DNA of 8,134 nt from Akkermansiaceae bacterium UBA4145. GTDB taxonomy: Bacteria; Verrucomicrobiota; Verrucomicrobiia; Verrucomicrobiales; Akkermansiaceae. The stretch spans positions 2,668 to 10,801 of the forward strand of contig DFWB01000192.1 in the NCBI GenBank assembly GCA_002380675.1. Direction: 5' to 3'. The notes beneath the pieces were generated by a model. That model was not told the origin of the DNA, did no database searches, and saw only the letters and a list, made by a program, of their open reading frames with translations. This document shows, one piece after another, positions 1 through 6,993 of this stretch. Every line of letters starts with the position of its first letter. Within the stretch, counting starts at the first letter, position 1. The translations under genes were made by a program, and so were the position numbers.

Positions 1-2082
1 ATTCCAGTGAGTTTCGCGGGTGGAATTGTCGTGATGCAGATTTTTGGCATATCTGCGAACATGATGAGCCTATTCGGATTCATCATTGTGATCGGAGTAG
101 TTGTCGACGATGCAATCGTCACCGGCGAAAGTGTTTATACCCGTCTCCAGCGTGGAACTAATCCTCTGGATGCCGCGATCAGCGGAACTCGTGCCGTCAC
201 AGTCCCCGTGACCTTCGGAATTCTCACCACCATCGTTGCATTCCTCCCTCTGCTTTTTTTCGAAGGAATGACAGGAAGCTTTGCGAGGCAGATTCCATTC
301 GTGGTTACTCCGGTTCTCCTTTTCTCCCTCGTAGAATCTAAGTTAATCCTGCCAGCTCACCTCAAGCACGTAAAGATTTCCAAACCCAGGATGCGGAATC
401 CTATCTCTGTTATACAACGAGGCGCAGCATCCGGCCTCCAGTTACTGATCGACAAAGTATACGCTCCCACGCTGAAGGTGGTTGTGTCTCATCGACTTTC
501 GATGATCGGCCTCTTCGTTTGCATGGCGCTACTGATGCTCGGTTACTTTGCGGGGGGGCGTCTCGGATATGTCTCCATCCCGTCAGTCGAGCGCCCCGAA
601 ATCTTCGCGACGCTTAAGCTTCCCGAACACGTCTCCAAGGAGGCCACTCGTAATTACACTGATCGCATCACGACGGCTGCAGAACAAATGCGGGAGGAGT
701 TCGTTGATCCTGAGAAAGGGCCCATTGTGACAAATCACTGGCGCCTCCTTGGCACCGACTACCCGGGCCGCCCCTATAACAAGGCATACTCCGTAGTCTT
801 TCTCGGACTGATGCCCTCTGGTCTACGGTCCGAAGCCGGACCTAGCAACGACGCGGTTATGAAACGCTGGCGGGAATTGATTGGAGAGCTCCCTGCTAAC
901 GCCACTCTCAAGATCAGGACGCAAAAAACCAGAGGAGACGATGGAGAAAAGGAAACCGACCCGCTTGAAATGGAATTGCGTGGGCCTAATTCAGAAATGA
1001 AACAGGAGATTGCCCGTAAAACCGAGGAGCTCCTCGAGGGCTACGATGGGATCGCTAACGCATGGGTCAACCAGCGAGCCAATCAGACAGAAGTGGAACT
1101 CTCGCTCACTCCCCGGGGGACGGAACTTGGCATCACTCAGCAAACCCTCGCCTACCAGGTGAGGAGGGCCTTCTATGGTGAAGAGGCTCAGCGTGTCCTT
1201 CGCGGCCATGAGGAGTACCGTGTAATGGTACGACTGCCCAAGAAGCAGAGAGAAACTTTCAACACCTTGGAGAAAATGAAAATCCGGACCCCTGCAGGAG
1301 CCGAGGTTCCCCTCTTTACCATAGCCAAGATCGACTTTGTCCAAGCTCCTACATATATCGAACGGAATGACAAGGCCGAGGTCATCCGGATCGGAGGAGA
1401 ACCAACAGATAGGAACGTGGATCTCGTTCGTATTGCAGATTCGCTCAAACCCCAGCTCCGAGAACTCCTACGTGGAAGCGAGGATCTTCAGTTCGTCTTC
1501 AGGGGAGCAGTCGCAGAAGCTGAGGAGACAAAAAAACGCCTCATAATTGGTAGCGTCGCCCTGATGTTCGCGCTCTTCGCCCTCCTGGCTATTCCGTTTC
1601 AATCAATCCTGCAGCCTCTCTACATTCTTGCTGTCGTTCCATTCGGCGTCATCGGCGCGCTCCTTGGCCATATGATCATGGGTGTGACACCCTCGGACCT
1701 GTCTCTCTTTGGAATTATCGCTATGGCTGGGGTAGTGGTGAACGATTCCCTCGTCATGGTAGACGACATTAATCAACGGGTTCGTCGGGGCACTACGCTT
1801 CTTGATGCAGTACAGCAATCCGGTTGTCAGCGCTTCCGTCCGATCTTCCTCACCTCGGTCACCACCTTCGTCGGATTGATGCCCCTGATGTTTGACAATT
1901 CGCTTCAAGCTCAATTCCTCATCCCGATGGCAGTCTCTCTGGCCTACGGAGTCCTTTTTGCAACCGGCATCACTCTCCTTCTCATCCCGTGTGTGCTCGT
2001 AGTTGCAGATGACCTGAAGAGCGCATTACGTAAATTCAGCTCATGGTATGGCAGGCCATTCAGAGACCTCGGAAAGCCATAA
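1..2082 (+). CDS. RND family efflux transporter, inner-membrane permease subunit (5' truncated by window edge)
   Basis: This is the C-terminal 693 residues of an AcrB/HAE1-type resistance-nodulation-division permease, the proton-driven inner-membrane pump of a tripartite efflux complex. The frame is open to base 1, so the GTG at 7 is an internal valine; by alignment with remembered AcrB about 370 N-terminal residues lie upstream. Visible landmarks, in window-codon numbers, are the TM4 motif GVVVDDAIV with the proton-relay Asp pair D36-D37, TM5-TM6 (about 70-117, ending SLVESKLILPAHL), TM7 (about 165-187), a large periplasmic porter/docking region (about 190-515), and TM8-TM12 (about 516-670). 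TM10 carries GVVVNDSLVMVD and TM11 begins RFRPIFLTS, with the conserved Arg and Thr. The position matching AcrB Lys940 is Asn (codon 1741-1743), a variant I recall from one HAE1 subgroup. The adaptor and outer-membrane partners are not in the window; an adaptor gene is probably just upstream. Substrate is unknown. The gene ends in TAA. Confidence 0.95.
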   Translation: MPVSFAGGIVVMQIFGISANMMSLFGFIIVIGVVVDDAIVTGESVYTRLQRGTNPLDAAISGTRAVTVPVTFGILTTIVAFLPLLFFEGMTGSFARQIPFVVTPVLLFSLVESKLILPAHLKHVKISKPRMRNPISVIQRGAASGLQLLIDKVYAPTLKVVVSHRLSMIGLFVCMALLMLGYFAGGRLGYVSIPSVERPEIFATLKLPEHVSKEATRNYTDRITTAAEQMREEFVDPEKGPIVTNHWRLLGTDYPGRPYNKAYSVVFLGLMPSGLRSEAGPSNDAVMKRWRELIGELPANATLKIRTQKTRGDDGEKETDPLEMELRGPNSEMKQEIARKTEELLEGYDGIANAWVNQRANQTEVELSLTPRGTELGITQQTLAYQVRRAFYGEEAQRVLRGHEEYRVMVRLPKKQRETFNTLEKMKIRTPAGAEVPLFTIAKIDFVQAPTYIERNDKAEVIRIGGEPTDRNVDLVRIADSLKPQLRELLRGSEDLQFVFRGAVAEAEETKKRLIIGSVALMFALFALLAIPFQSILQPLYILAVVPFGVIGALLGHMIMGVTPSDLSLFGIIAMAGVVVNDSLVMVDDINQRVRRGTTLLDAVQQSGCQRFRPIFLTSVTTFVGLMPLMFDNSLQAQFLIPMAVSLAYGVLFATGITLLLIPCVLVVADDLKSALRKFSSWYGRPFRDLGKP

Positions 2083-2250
2083 CAAAGACATAGGCTGGTA
2101 GAATCTTGGCCTCGGAGATGACCTCTTTACTCGGCATTACGCGACGCCGGGAGCTCCCTTAGCTTTCATCCGGGCGACTGTCATTCAGCCTCTGATCCAG
2201 CAATTTTCTGTGGAATGCGCCCCCAATAGTGTATTCCCAGAGAGCTTTCC
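2083..2250. other. Intergenic region between RND pump and sulfatase genes
   Basis: This 168-bp gap should hold the end of the pump transcript and the promoter of the sulfatase. I find no convincing hairpin plus T-run terminator and no good sigma-70 -35/-10 pair. The one visible structure is a perfect 10-bp palindrome, GGGAGCTCCC at 2149-2158, followed by TTAGCTTT. It has no room for a hairpin loop, so it would act as a protein-binding dyad if it acts at all. No coding sequence is evident. Confidence 0.4.
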
Positions 2251-3576
2251 ATGAAGACACACAAGGCCCTTGCCTATTTCCTGCTGCTCCAGCTTCACGG
2301 CTCTCTACTGGCAGAACAAAAAGAACGCCCCCCAAATGTCGTAATCCTCATGGCCGATGACCTCGGCTACCATGACCTTTCCTCATATGGTCATCCTAAA
2401 ATCAAAACTCCCGTTCTGGACAGGCTGGCAAAGGAGGGAGTCAAGCTCACCAGTTTTTATGCTGGAGCAACGGTATGCACGCCTTCCCGCATGGCTCTCC
2501 TTACCGGCGCCTACCCAACCCGCCTTGGCTGGTCCAAAGGCGTGATTGGCCACATCATGAAGAAGGGGCAAGGCCTGAGCCCAGACGCACTCACCATGCC
2601 GGAGATCTTCAAGGCTGCCGGTTACCGGACTGCGATGTTTGGCAAATGGCACCTCGGAGACGAACCGCCCCTCCGCCCTCACCGGCAGGGTTTCGAGACC
2701 ACCTTCTATCTGAACAAGAGTAACAATCAGACCAAGGAGCTATGGAGAGATGACGAGGTCATCGAGAACCCTTTCACCAATCGACTCCTGAGTGAACGCT
2801 TCACCAATGAGGCAATCAAATTCATCGAATCTAATCGGGACCACCCATTTTTTCTCTATCTTCCTCATACTGCCCCTCACTTTCCGCTCGAGGCACATCC
2901 AGACTGGAAGGGAACATCACAATTCGGCGTCTTTGGTGATGTCGTGGAGGAACTGGATCATCGGATCGGCCAAATACTGGATACTCTGAAGGAGGCAGAC
3001 CTAGAAAAGAATACTATTGTCGTGTTCCTTTCCGACAACGGGCCGGAGCCCCTAACCCGAGCATCAAGAGCTGATCCCTTCCGAGGAAAGAAGTGGTCCG
3101 CCCTTGAAGGCGGCACCCGCGTCCCGTGCATCATTCGACATCCAGGGCTCATCCCTCCTGACTGGGAAAGTGCGGCTCTGATTTCGGCGATCGATCTTCT
3201 TCCCTCCCTTGCTCATGCATGCGGGATCGACCTCCAGCAATACAGCCAGGGCAATCCCATCATCGACGGGTTGAATGTCTGGCCCACACTCCAAGATAAC
3301 AAGGAAGTTACCCATCCGCGTCAGGATCTCCTTTACTGGCATGGATCAGATGGATTTCAGGCCATCAGAAAGGGGTCATGGAAACTCTTCCTCAATCGGC
3401 GCCACGCCGGCCTGAAGGGTGCTGGACCCGCCCTTTTTAATTTGGAAAAGGATCTTCAAGAGAAACTTGATGTCAGCATGGAGCACCCTGTCAAAGTCGC
3501 CGCGCTGAAAAAACTCGCCGAACTTCGCCTTTCGGAAATCGAAAAGAACAAGGTCGCCCTTGGAGGAACAAAGTGA
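2251..3576 (+). CDS. Secreted S1-family sulfatase (arylsulfatase A type)
   Basis: This 441-residue protein is a type I, formylglycine-dependent sulfatase that hydrolyses sulfate esters, in this kind of organism usually on sulfated polysaccharides. Residues 1-21 form a Sec signal peptide (hydrophobic core FLLLQLHGSLL, probable cleavage after SLLA), so it acts in the periplasm or outside. The active site is complete by eye: metal ligands D36-D37 in MADDLGY, the sulfatase signature CTPSR at 76-80 with Cys76 as the residue converted to formylglycine and Arg80, K132 and H134 in GKWHLG, His210 in HTAPHFPL, D262-N263 in SDNGPE, and K280 in FRGKK. The C-terminal subdomain has the usual LFNLEKDLQEK element. 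Length is slightly short for the family. The ATG at 2251 is chosen because it gives the signal peptide; only weak purine-rich sequence precedes it. The repeat-protein gene starts 17 bp after the stop, which suggests co-transcription. The maturation enzyme (FGE or anSME) is not in the window. The substrate cannot be read from the sequence. Confidence 0.96.
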   Translation: MKTHKALAYFLLLQLHGSLLAEQKERPPNVVILMADDLGYHDLSSYGHPKIKTPVLDRLAKEGVKLTSFYAGATVCTPSRMALLTGAYPTRLGWSKGVIGHIMKKGQGLSPDALTMPEIFKAAGYRTAMFGKWHLGDEPPLRPHRQGFETTFYLNKSNNQTKELWRDDEVIENPFTNRLLSERFTNEAIKFIESNRDHPFFLYLPHTAPHFPLEAHPDWKGTSQFGVFGDVVEELDHRIGQILDTLKEADLEKNTIVVFLSDNGPEPLTRASRADPFRGKKWSALEGGTRVPCIIRHPGLIPPDWESAALISAIDLLPSLAHACGIDLQQYSQGNPIIDGLNVWPTLQDNKEVTHPRQDLLYWHGSDGFQAIRKGSWKLFLNRRHAGLKGAGPALFNLEKDLQEKLDVSMEHPVKVAALKKLAELRLSEIEKNKVALGGTK

Positions 3577-3593
3577 CATAGTAGCGCTGAGTC

Positions 3594-4991
3594 ATGTCTC
3601 AAAAAGTCCTTCTCCTTCTTATTGCTATCGGCTCCTTTGCAATCGGAGTCGCTGCGGACCGCTTCCTGCTCATACCGAGCGACGAAGCTACAACAAAGAC
3701 TACGGACCCTCTGTCACGGACTGCCAGAAAGAGTCAGCCGAGCCGCGAGCGGACCGAGACGACCAACTCTGCCCCCTCAGAAAACCGTTCGTACAACTCT
3801 GGAGAGGATTCGGCTCCTTCAGATGAATTTCAGCAGCTCATCGAACAGATTGAGAGAGGCCAACCCACGAACTTTGCAGCCCTTGGGCGTAGCATTCTTT
3901 CCATGCCTCCCGGCCCACAACGGCGCCGTGCCCTTCACCGGCTCGCATCTCGATGGGGTCGCAGCGACCCTCAGGCCGCTCTCCGCTGGAGTGAGGATCT
4001 GACAGGACGCGATCAGTTCGCCACGATGGAAGACATTCTCCGCCACTGGTCCGATGACGACCCTGCCGCCGCCGCAGACTACCTTACCCAGCTACCAGGC
4101 TCTGAGCATACCATGCACCTCCTCCGTGACCTGAGCCACCGCTGGGCTGAGTCTGATCGCACCGCTGCTCTGGAGTGGAGCATGGCCTTGAAAAACCCGG
4201 CCCTCCGAATGCGCGCCATCCGCGGAGTAGCCTCCTCATGGGCTGAGAATGACCCAGCTGGGGCAGCGAACTTCACCACGGACTCTCTTCAGACCGTTAA
4301 TGAACGACACCATGTTCTTGAAGCGGTAGCCCGCCGATGGGGGGAGCAGGACCTTCAAGGCGCGTTGGAGTGGGCCCGCGGCCTGGAAGCCGGAGACCAG
4401 CAGCGAGCCACCCAGTCCGTGCTCCGGCTTGTTGCCGAACACAACCCCTCCGAGGCGGCAAACATCTACCAGGATATCGCAGCCGAATTACCCCAGAACG
4501 GACCTATCAGCCGCGAGTACAGACACATGGCCCAGGAAGTGGCCAGAGTCTGGTCCTCTTCAGACCCAGTTGAGGCAGCGCAATGGGCTCTCGGCCTGCC
4601 AGAGAGAGGATCTATTCGGCGTGAGGCAGTTGGCGATGTCACTGAGCAATGGATGCGTATCGACAGCATGGCAGCCGGAGAATGGATTAACTCCCTTCCA
4701 GCGGGTCGCACGAGGGACGGGGCATCGGAACGAGTGGTCCATATGACCACCAACAGCGACCCGGGCACGGCGTTCGAATGGGCTCAAAGCCTGAGTGAAG
4801 ACCACCGCCGCTTCGGCCTCATCCATCATACTCTCACCGAGTGGAGTGTTGTTGACCGGCCCGCTGCCCGCCAAGCTCTTATGACAGCCGATATCCCCGC
4901 CGAGGTCAGACAGCGATTCGGAGAGGAACTGGGCCTTGCTCCTGCTCCTGCTCCTGCCCCGCCAAGCGGAGGAGAATCAGGAACGAAATAA
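3594..4991 (+). CDS. Membrane-anchored protein with ten Trp/Asp-Pro helical repeats, function unknown
   Basis: The 465-residue product begins with one hydrophobic segment (about 4-20, VLLLLIAIGSFAIGVAA), either a signal anchor or an uncleaved signal. A polar, low-complexity Ser/Thr/Arg/Glu linker follows (about 28-76). Residues 105-430 are an array of about 32-residue units with the core W-x3-D-P-x2-A-A-x2-W-x2-x-L, for example WGRSDPQAALRWSEDL and WAESDRTAALEWSMAL. The tail is Ala-Pro-rich (APAPAPAPP) and ends GESGTK. The unit length and alternating hydrophobic pattern suggest paired helices stacking into a TPR/HEAT-like solenoid, which would make it a binding scaffold; no catalytic motif is visible. 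I recall similar W-x3-DP-x-AA repeat proteins in Verrucomicrobia, without known function. It follows the sulfatase by 17 bp and converges on the esterase gene with 23 bp between stops. No clear ribosome-binding site precedes the ATG. Coding is certain from the regular repeats; function is not known. Confidence 0.9.
   Translation: MSQKVLLLLIAIGSFAIGVAADRFLLIPSDEATTKTTDPLSRTARKSQPSRERTETTNSAPSENRSYNSGEDSAPSDEFQQLIEQIERGQPTNFAALGRSILSMPPGPQRRRALHRLASRWGRSDPQAALRWSEDLTGRDQFATMEDILRHWSDDDPAAAADYLTQLPGSEHTMHLLRDLSHRWAESDRTAALEWSMALKNPALRMRAIRGVASSWAENDPAGAANFTTDSLQTVNERHHVLEAVARRWGEQDLQGALEWARGLEAGDQQRATQSVLRLVAEHNPSEAANIYQDIAAELPQNGPISREYRHMAQEVARVWSSSDPVEAAQWALGLPERGSIRREAVGDVTEQWMRIDSMAAGEWINSLPAGRTRDGASERVVHMTTNSDPGTAFEWAQSLSEDHRRFGLIHHTLTEWSVVDRPAARQALMTADIPAEVRQRFGEELGLAPAPAPAPPSGGESGTK
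3954..4883 (+). repeat. Tandem array of ten ~32-residue protein-level repeats (W-x3-D-P type)
   Basis: Aligning on the W-x3-D/N core places units at residues 121, 152, 184, 216, 249, 280, 320, 353, 385 and 417 of the repeat protein. Spacings are 31-33 residues, except 40 between units six and seven, where a short insert (around AAELPQNGPISREYR) lies. Trp at the first core position is kept in eight units and replaced by Val (280) and Thr (385) in two. The repeats have diverged at the DNA level, with only short shared stretches such as TGGGCTGAG in units three and four. They are therefore an old duplication rather than a recent expansion. Confidence 0.82.
4938..4961 (+). repeat. Short tandem hexanucleotide repeat coding Ala-Pro
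   Basis: GCTCCT is repeated three times exactly (4938-4955), followed by a degenerate copy GCCCCG. In frame it encodes the Ala-Pro run near the C-terminus of the repeat protein. Because the unit is six bases, slippage would change the number of Ala-Pro pairs without shifting the frame. Confidence 0.75.
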
Positions 4992-5014
4992 GTGAAGTCC
5001 TTGCAAGATCGCCC
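4992..5014. other. Convergent gene junction, 23 bp
   Basis: Only 23 bp separate the stop codons of the repeat-protein gene (plus) and the esterase-SHD1 gene (minus). There is no T-run and no credible intrinsic terminator on either strand. The only structure is GCCC-TCA-GGGC (5011-5021), a four-pair stem that overlaps the end of the esterase gene. Confidence 0.6.
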
Positions 5015-6016
5015 TCAGGGCTCAGTCGCTGACTCCGCAATCCAGGTTTGGATGTAGTCCTGGTCAGCCTCACTAAGGGAGCTCAAAGCAATGGTGAAGG
5101 CTTTCCCATCTTTGCGGGCAATGGTGACCTTGGTTCCCTCGCTACTAACGATCCGAGCTTCTATTTTTCTGCCAGACTTATTGGTGAAAATTCTCAACGG
5201 CTCTTGAGGCAACGCATCCCCCTCTTCAACCTGCAGGCTGCAATCATCCAGAAAATCGAAAACCTCAGCGATCAATTTGGGATTCCGATAAAACGTCGTT
5301 CCATGGTTACCTCCGACGATCTCCTTGTAAACGTGCTTGGAGTTTGTCTCTTTCATCCTCCGGGCGAAAGGGCGAACCATCTGAACAGGAACGGTGGTAT
5401 CCTTGTCACCAGTAACGACCATCATTGGCGCCATGATCTTTTCAAGAATGTCGTGACTACCCATGTAGGCAGGTGACATTGGCACAAGCGCTGCCCAGAT
5501 ATCAGAGTATGCTGCTCCGAGATGAATTGTTCCTCCACCTCCCATGGAGTGCCCTGCGAGGTAGATCCGCGAGGAATTGACATTAAACTCCTTACGCACG
5601 ATTCCCAGAACGTTGAGGACATCTTTTTCACTCAGCTCCCCGAGGTTTTCTGGATCACCAGCACGCACTCCGAAACGACCTTTTCCCTTACCCTGACTCC
5701 CATACCATCCCCTCTCATTGTAGCCGAAGGGCGCAACAACGATATAGCCCCTTTTCTCTGCCTCCGCGGTGACGCCCTGGTAGCGTATCACCTGCTGGGG
5801 ATTGCTCCCGAGCCCGTGCAGCAGGACCAGCAGGGGCACCGGCTTAGCCTTCTTGTAGCCGGAAGGGACATAGAGCGCATATTCGATATCCTTACCAGCC
5901 TCCTTAAAGGAGTAGCTTCTTTTCTGGATTTCACCCAAATCCCCCTGAGCGGGAAGCAACCCTGTGCAACTGGCCAATACCAGCCCACAGACAAACAACG
6001 TAAGAGCCCCTTTCAT
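5015..6016 (-). CDS. Esterase/PHB-depolymerase-like alpha/beta hydrolase lipoprotein with C-terminal SHD1-like domain
   Basis: The 333-residue protein starts with a lipoprotein signal peptide: a hydrophobic core followed by the lipobox LASC, with Cys17 as the lipidated residue. Thr at +2 gives no sign of inner-membrane retention. Residues about 34-258 are an alpha/beta hydrolase of the CE1/poly(3-hydroxybutyrate)-depolymerase-like type: oxyanion loop HGLG (67-70), nucleophile elbow GHSMG with Ser157, probable acid Asp206 in GDKDTTVP, and His238 in GGNHGT. Likely reactions are hydrolysis of feruloyl, acetyl or polyester bonds; the substrate is not decidable. Residues about 273-328 look like an SHD1 (SLA1 homology 1) domain, with RIFTNKSGRKIEARIV, then KVTIARKDGKAFTIAL and SLSEADQDYI. 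This is a small beta-rich fold common as an add-on in PVC bacteria, with unknown role there. Its ATG lies 2 bp after the stop of the upstream minus-strand gene, so co-transcription is very likely. No strong Shine-Dalgarno is seen; GAGTAAAG sits directly before the ATG. Confidence 0.93.
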   Translation of the reverse strand: MKGALTLFVCGLVLASCTGLLPAQGDLGEIQKRSYSFKEAGKDIEYALYVPSGYKKAKPVPLLVLLHGLGSNPQQVIRYQGVTAEAEKRGYIVVAPFGYNERGWYGSQGKGKGRFGVRAGDPENLGELSEKDVLNVLGIVRKEFNVNSSRIYLAGHSMGGGGTIHLGAAYSDIWAALVPMSPAYMGSHDILEKIMAPMMVVTGDKDTTVPVQMVRPFARRMKETNSKHVYKEIVGGNHGTTFYRNPKLIAEVFDFLDDCSLQVEEGDALPQEPLRIFTNKSGRKIEARIVSSEGTKVTIARKDGKAFTIALSSLSEADQDYIQTWIAESATEP

Positions 6017-6018
6017 CT

Positions 6019-6993
6019 TTACTCAGATCTGCGGCCTCCACCCGTAAAAGCTTCCATCATCCGCAACCCCTGAGTTACCTGCCTGATCGTACGGCTCTGA
6101 GAGGAATTGAAGGCCTCGACCTGTTCTGGAGAAAGCACACTGTTCACCCCCGAGCTCATCGCCTCCTGATTAGACTGCCAGTCTGTCTCAAGACGATCAG
6201 CGATTCCCGGCTCGTCCAGCTGATTCAAGACTCCCCTGCCCTGCCATCTTTCGTTCATGCCAGTTTGCTGCCTGGCCTCATACATGACCTCGACGAGCTG
6301 GGCTTCCTGTTCCGATGTAAGCGGAACTCCTGCCCCTTCCATCGTACGCCTTAAACCCTGCACTTGCTCATATTCTTCAAGCCTGCTCTCATAGTTCTGG
6401 TAGCGTTCCCAGTCTGAGTCATCATTAAGAAACTCCTTCATAGCCGCAGAGCGCTCGCTGTTTTCCGCCTCCCATTCTTCAAGGATCTTCTCCCGATTTC
6501 CATCCCCAGCCGTCATCAACTCACCCCAGAGGGCATCCTCAGCACCTGCCGCCGCTCCCGCAATCTCGAGAAAATAATCGCGGTCCTCTTCGCCGAGAGC
6601 TAGGTCCTCAACCAACGGCCCAAAGAGCCTTCCCGCCTTTCTCTTATTTTGAGCTTCCTGCATACGCTTACCGGCATCGCTCTCGGCCCACTGTCGAAAC
6701 ATATCGCCAAGCACCCTTCTGCGCTCTTCGCCCCTGTCTTCCTCACCCTCTTCTTCATCTGGATCACTGTTCGCAGACGCCCGGCCACTCTTTGCGGGAC
6801 CAGAGGGGCGTGATGACGCCACCGCAGGCGCCGTAACTGGAGCTCCCGGTATACGAGTTGCGCTTTTAGCCGGCTTCTCCTGTTCCAAATCGGCAACCTG
6901 TTTTTTCAGCTTAGTAAGCTGCCCCATTCCCATTACCACCACAATCGCAAGCAGCGCACCCACCGCGGTTGATATTATAAATCCGAGTTTCAT
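6019..6993 (-). CDS. Membrane-anchored coiled-coil/helical protein with LTxxQ-like motifs, function unknown
   Basis: The 324-residue product has one N-terminal transmembrane segment (about 4-23, GFIISTAVGALLAIVVVMGM). A short heptad-like stretch follows (LTKLKKQVADLEQEK, 26-40), then an Ala/Pro/Ser linker (41-75), a very acidic patch (DPDEEEGEEDRGEE, 77-90) and a helical, charged domain to the C-terminus. Two motifs resemble the LTxxQ signature of Spy/CpxP-like periplasmic proteins: LTSEQEAQL near 225 and LSPEQVEAF near 287. A third, degenerate one is LALGEEDRDYF near 131. The block YESRLEEYEQ to MYEARQQ (201-243) reminds me of uncharacterised proteins seen in Verrucomicrobia and some Proteobacteria; I cannot verify this here. 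The soluble part is probably periplasmic. It precedes the SHD1 esterase gene by 2 bp. AAAGGAT lies directly before the ATG, too close for a standard ribosome-binding site. The coding call is firm; a function cannot be given. Confidence 0.88.
   Translation of the reverse strand: MKLGFIISTAVGALLAIVVVMGMGQLTKLKKQVADLEQEKPAKSATRIPGAPVTAPAVASSRPSGPAKSGRASANSDPDEEEGEEDRGEERRRVLGDMFRQWAESDAGKRMQEAQNKRKAGRLFGPLVEDLALGEEDRDYFLEIAGAAAGAEDALWGELMTAGDGNREKILEEWEAENSERSAAMKEFLNDDSDWERYQNYESRLEEYEQVQGLRRTMEGAGVPLTSEQEAQLVEVMYEARQQTGMNERWQGRGVLNQLDEPGIADRLETDWQSNQEAMSSGVNSVLSPEQVEAFNSSQSRTIRQVTQGLRMMEAFTGGGRRSE

Noticed and set aside
7..9. GTG at 7 as the true start of the RND gene
   Set aside because: The frame is open to base 1, and residues from codon 1 already align within TM3 of AcrB-type pumps, so the gene starts well upstream.
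2149..2158. Perfect palindrome GGGAGCTCCC as a terminator for the pump gene
   Set aside because: There is no loop: a hairpin would keep only three pairs, and no T-run follows. At most it is a weak protein-binding dyad.
5011..5021. GCCC-TCA-GGGC hairpin as a bidirectional terminator
   Set aside because: A four-pair stem overlapping coding sequence and lacking a T-run is too weak.
5048..5476. A 142-codon open frame on the plus strand
   Set aside because: Antisense to the SHD1-like and C-terminal hydrolase region of the esterase; no recognisable protein features.
5522..6073. A 183-codon open frame on the plus strand
   Set aside because: It lies opposite the esterase gene, which has a full active site and lipobox. 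The plus-strand product shows no domain, and the frame is a shadow of codon bias.
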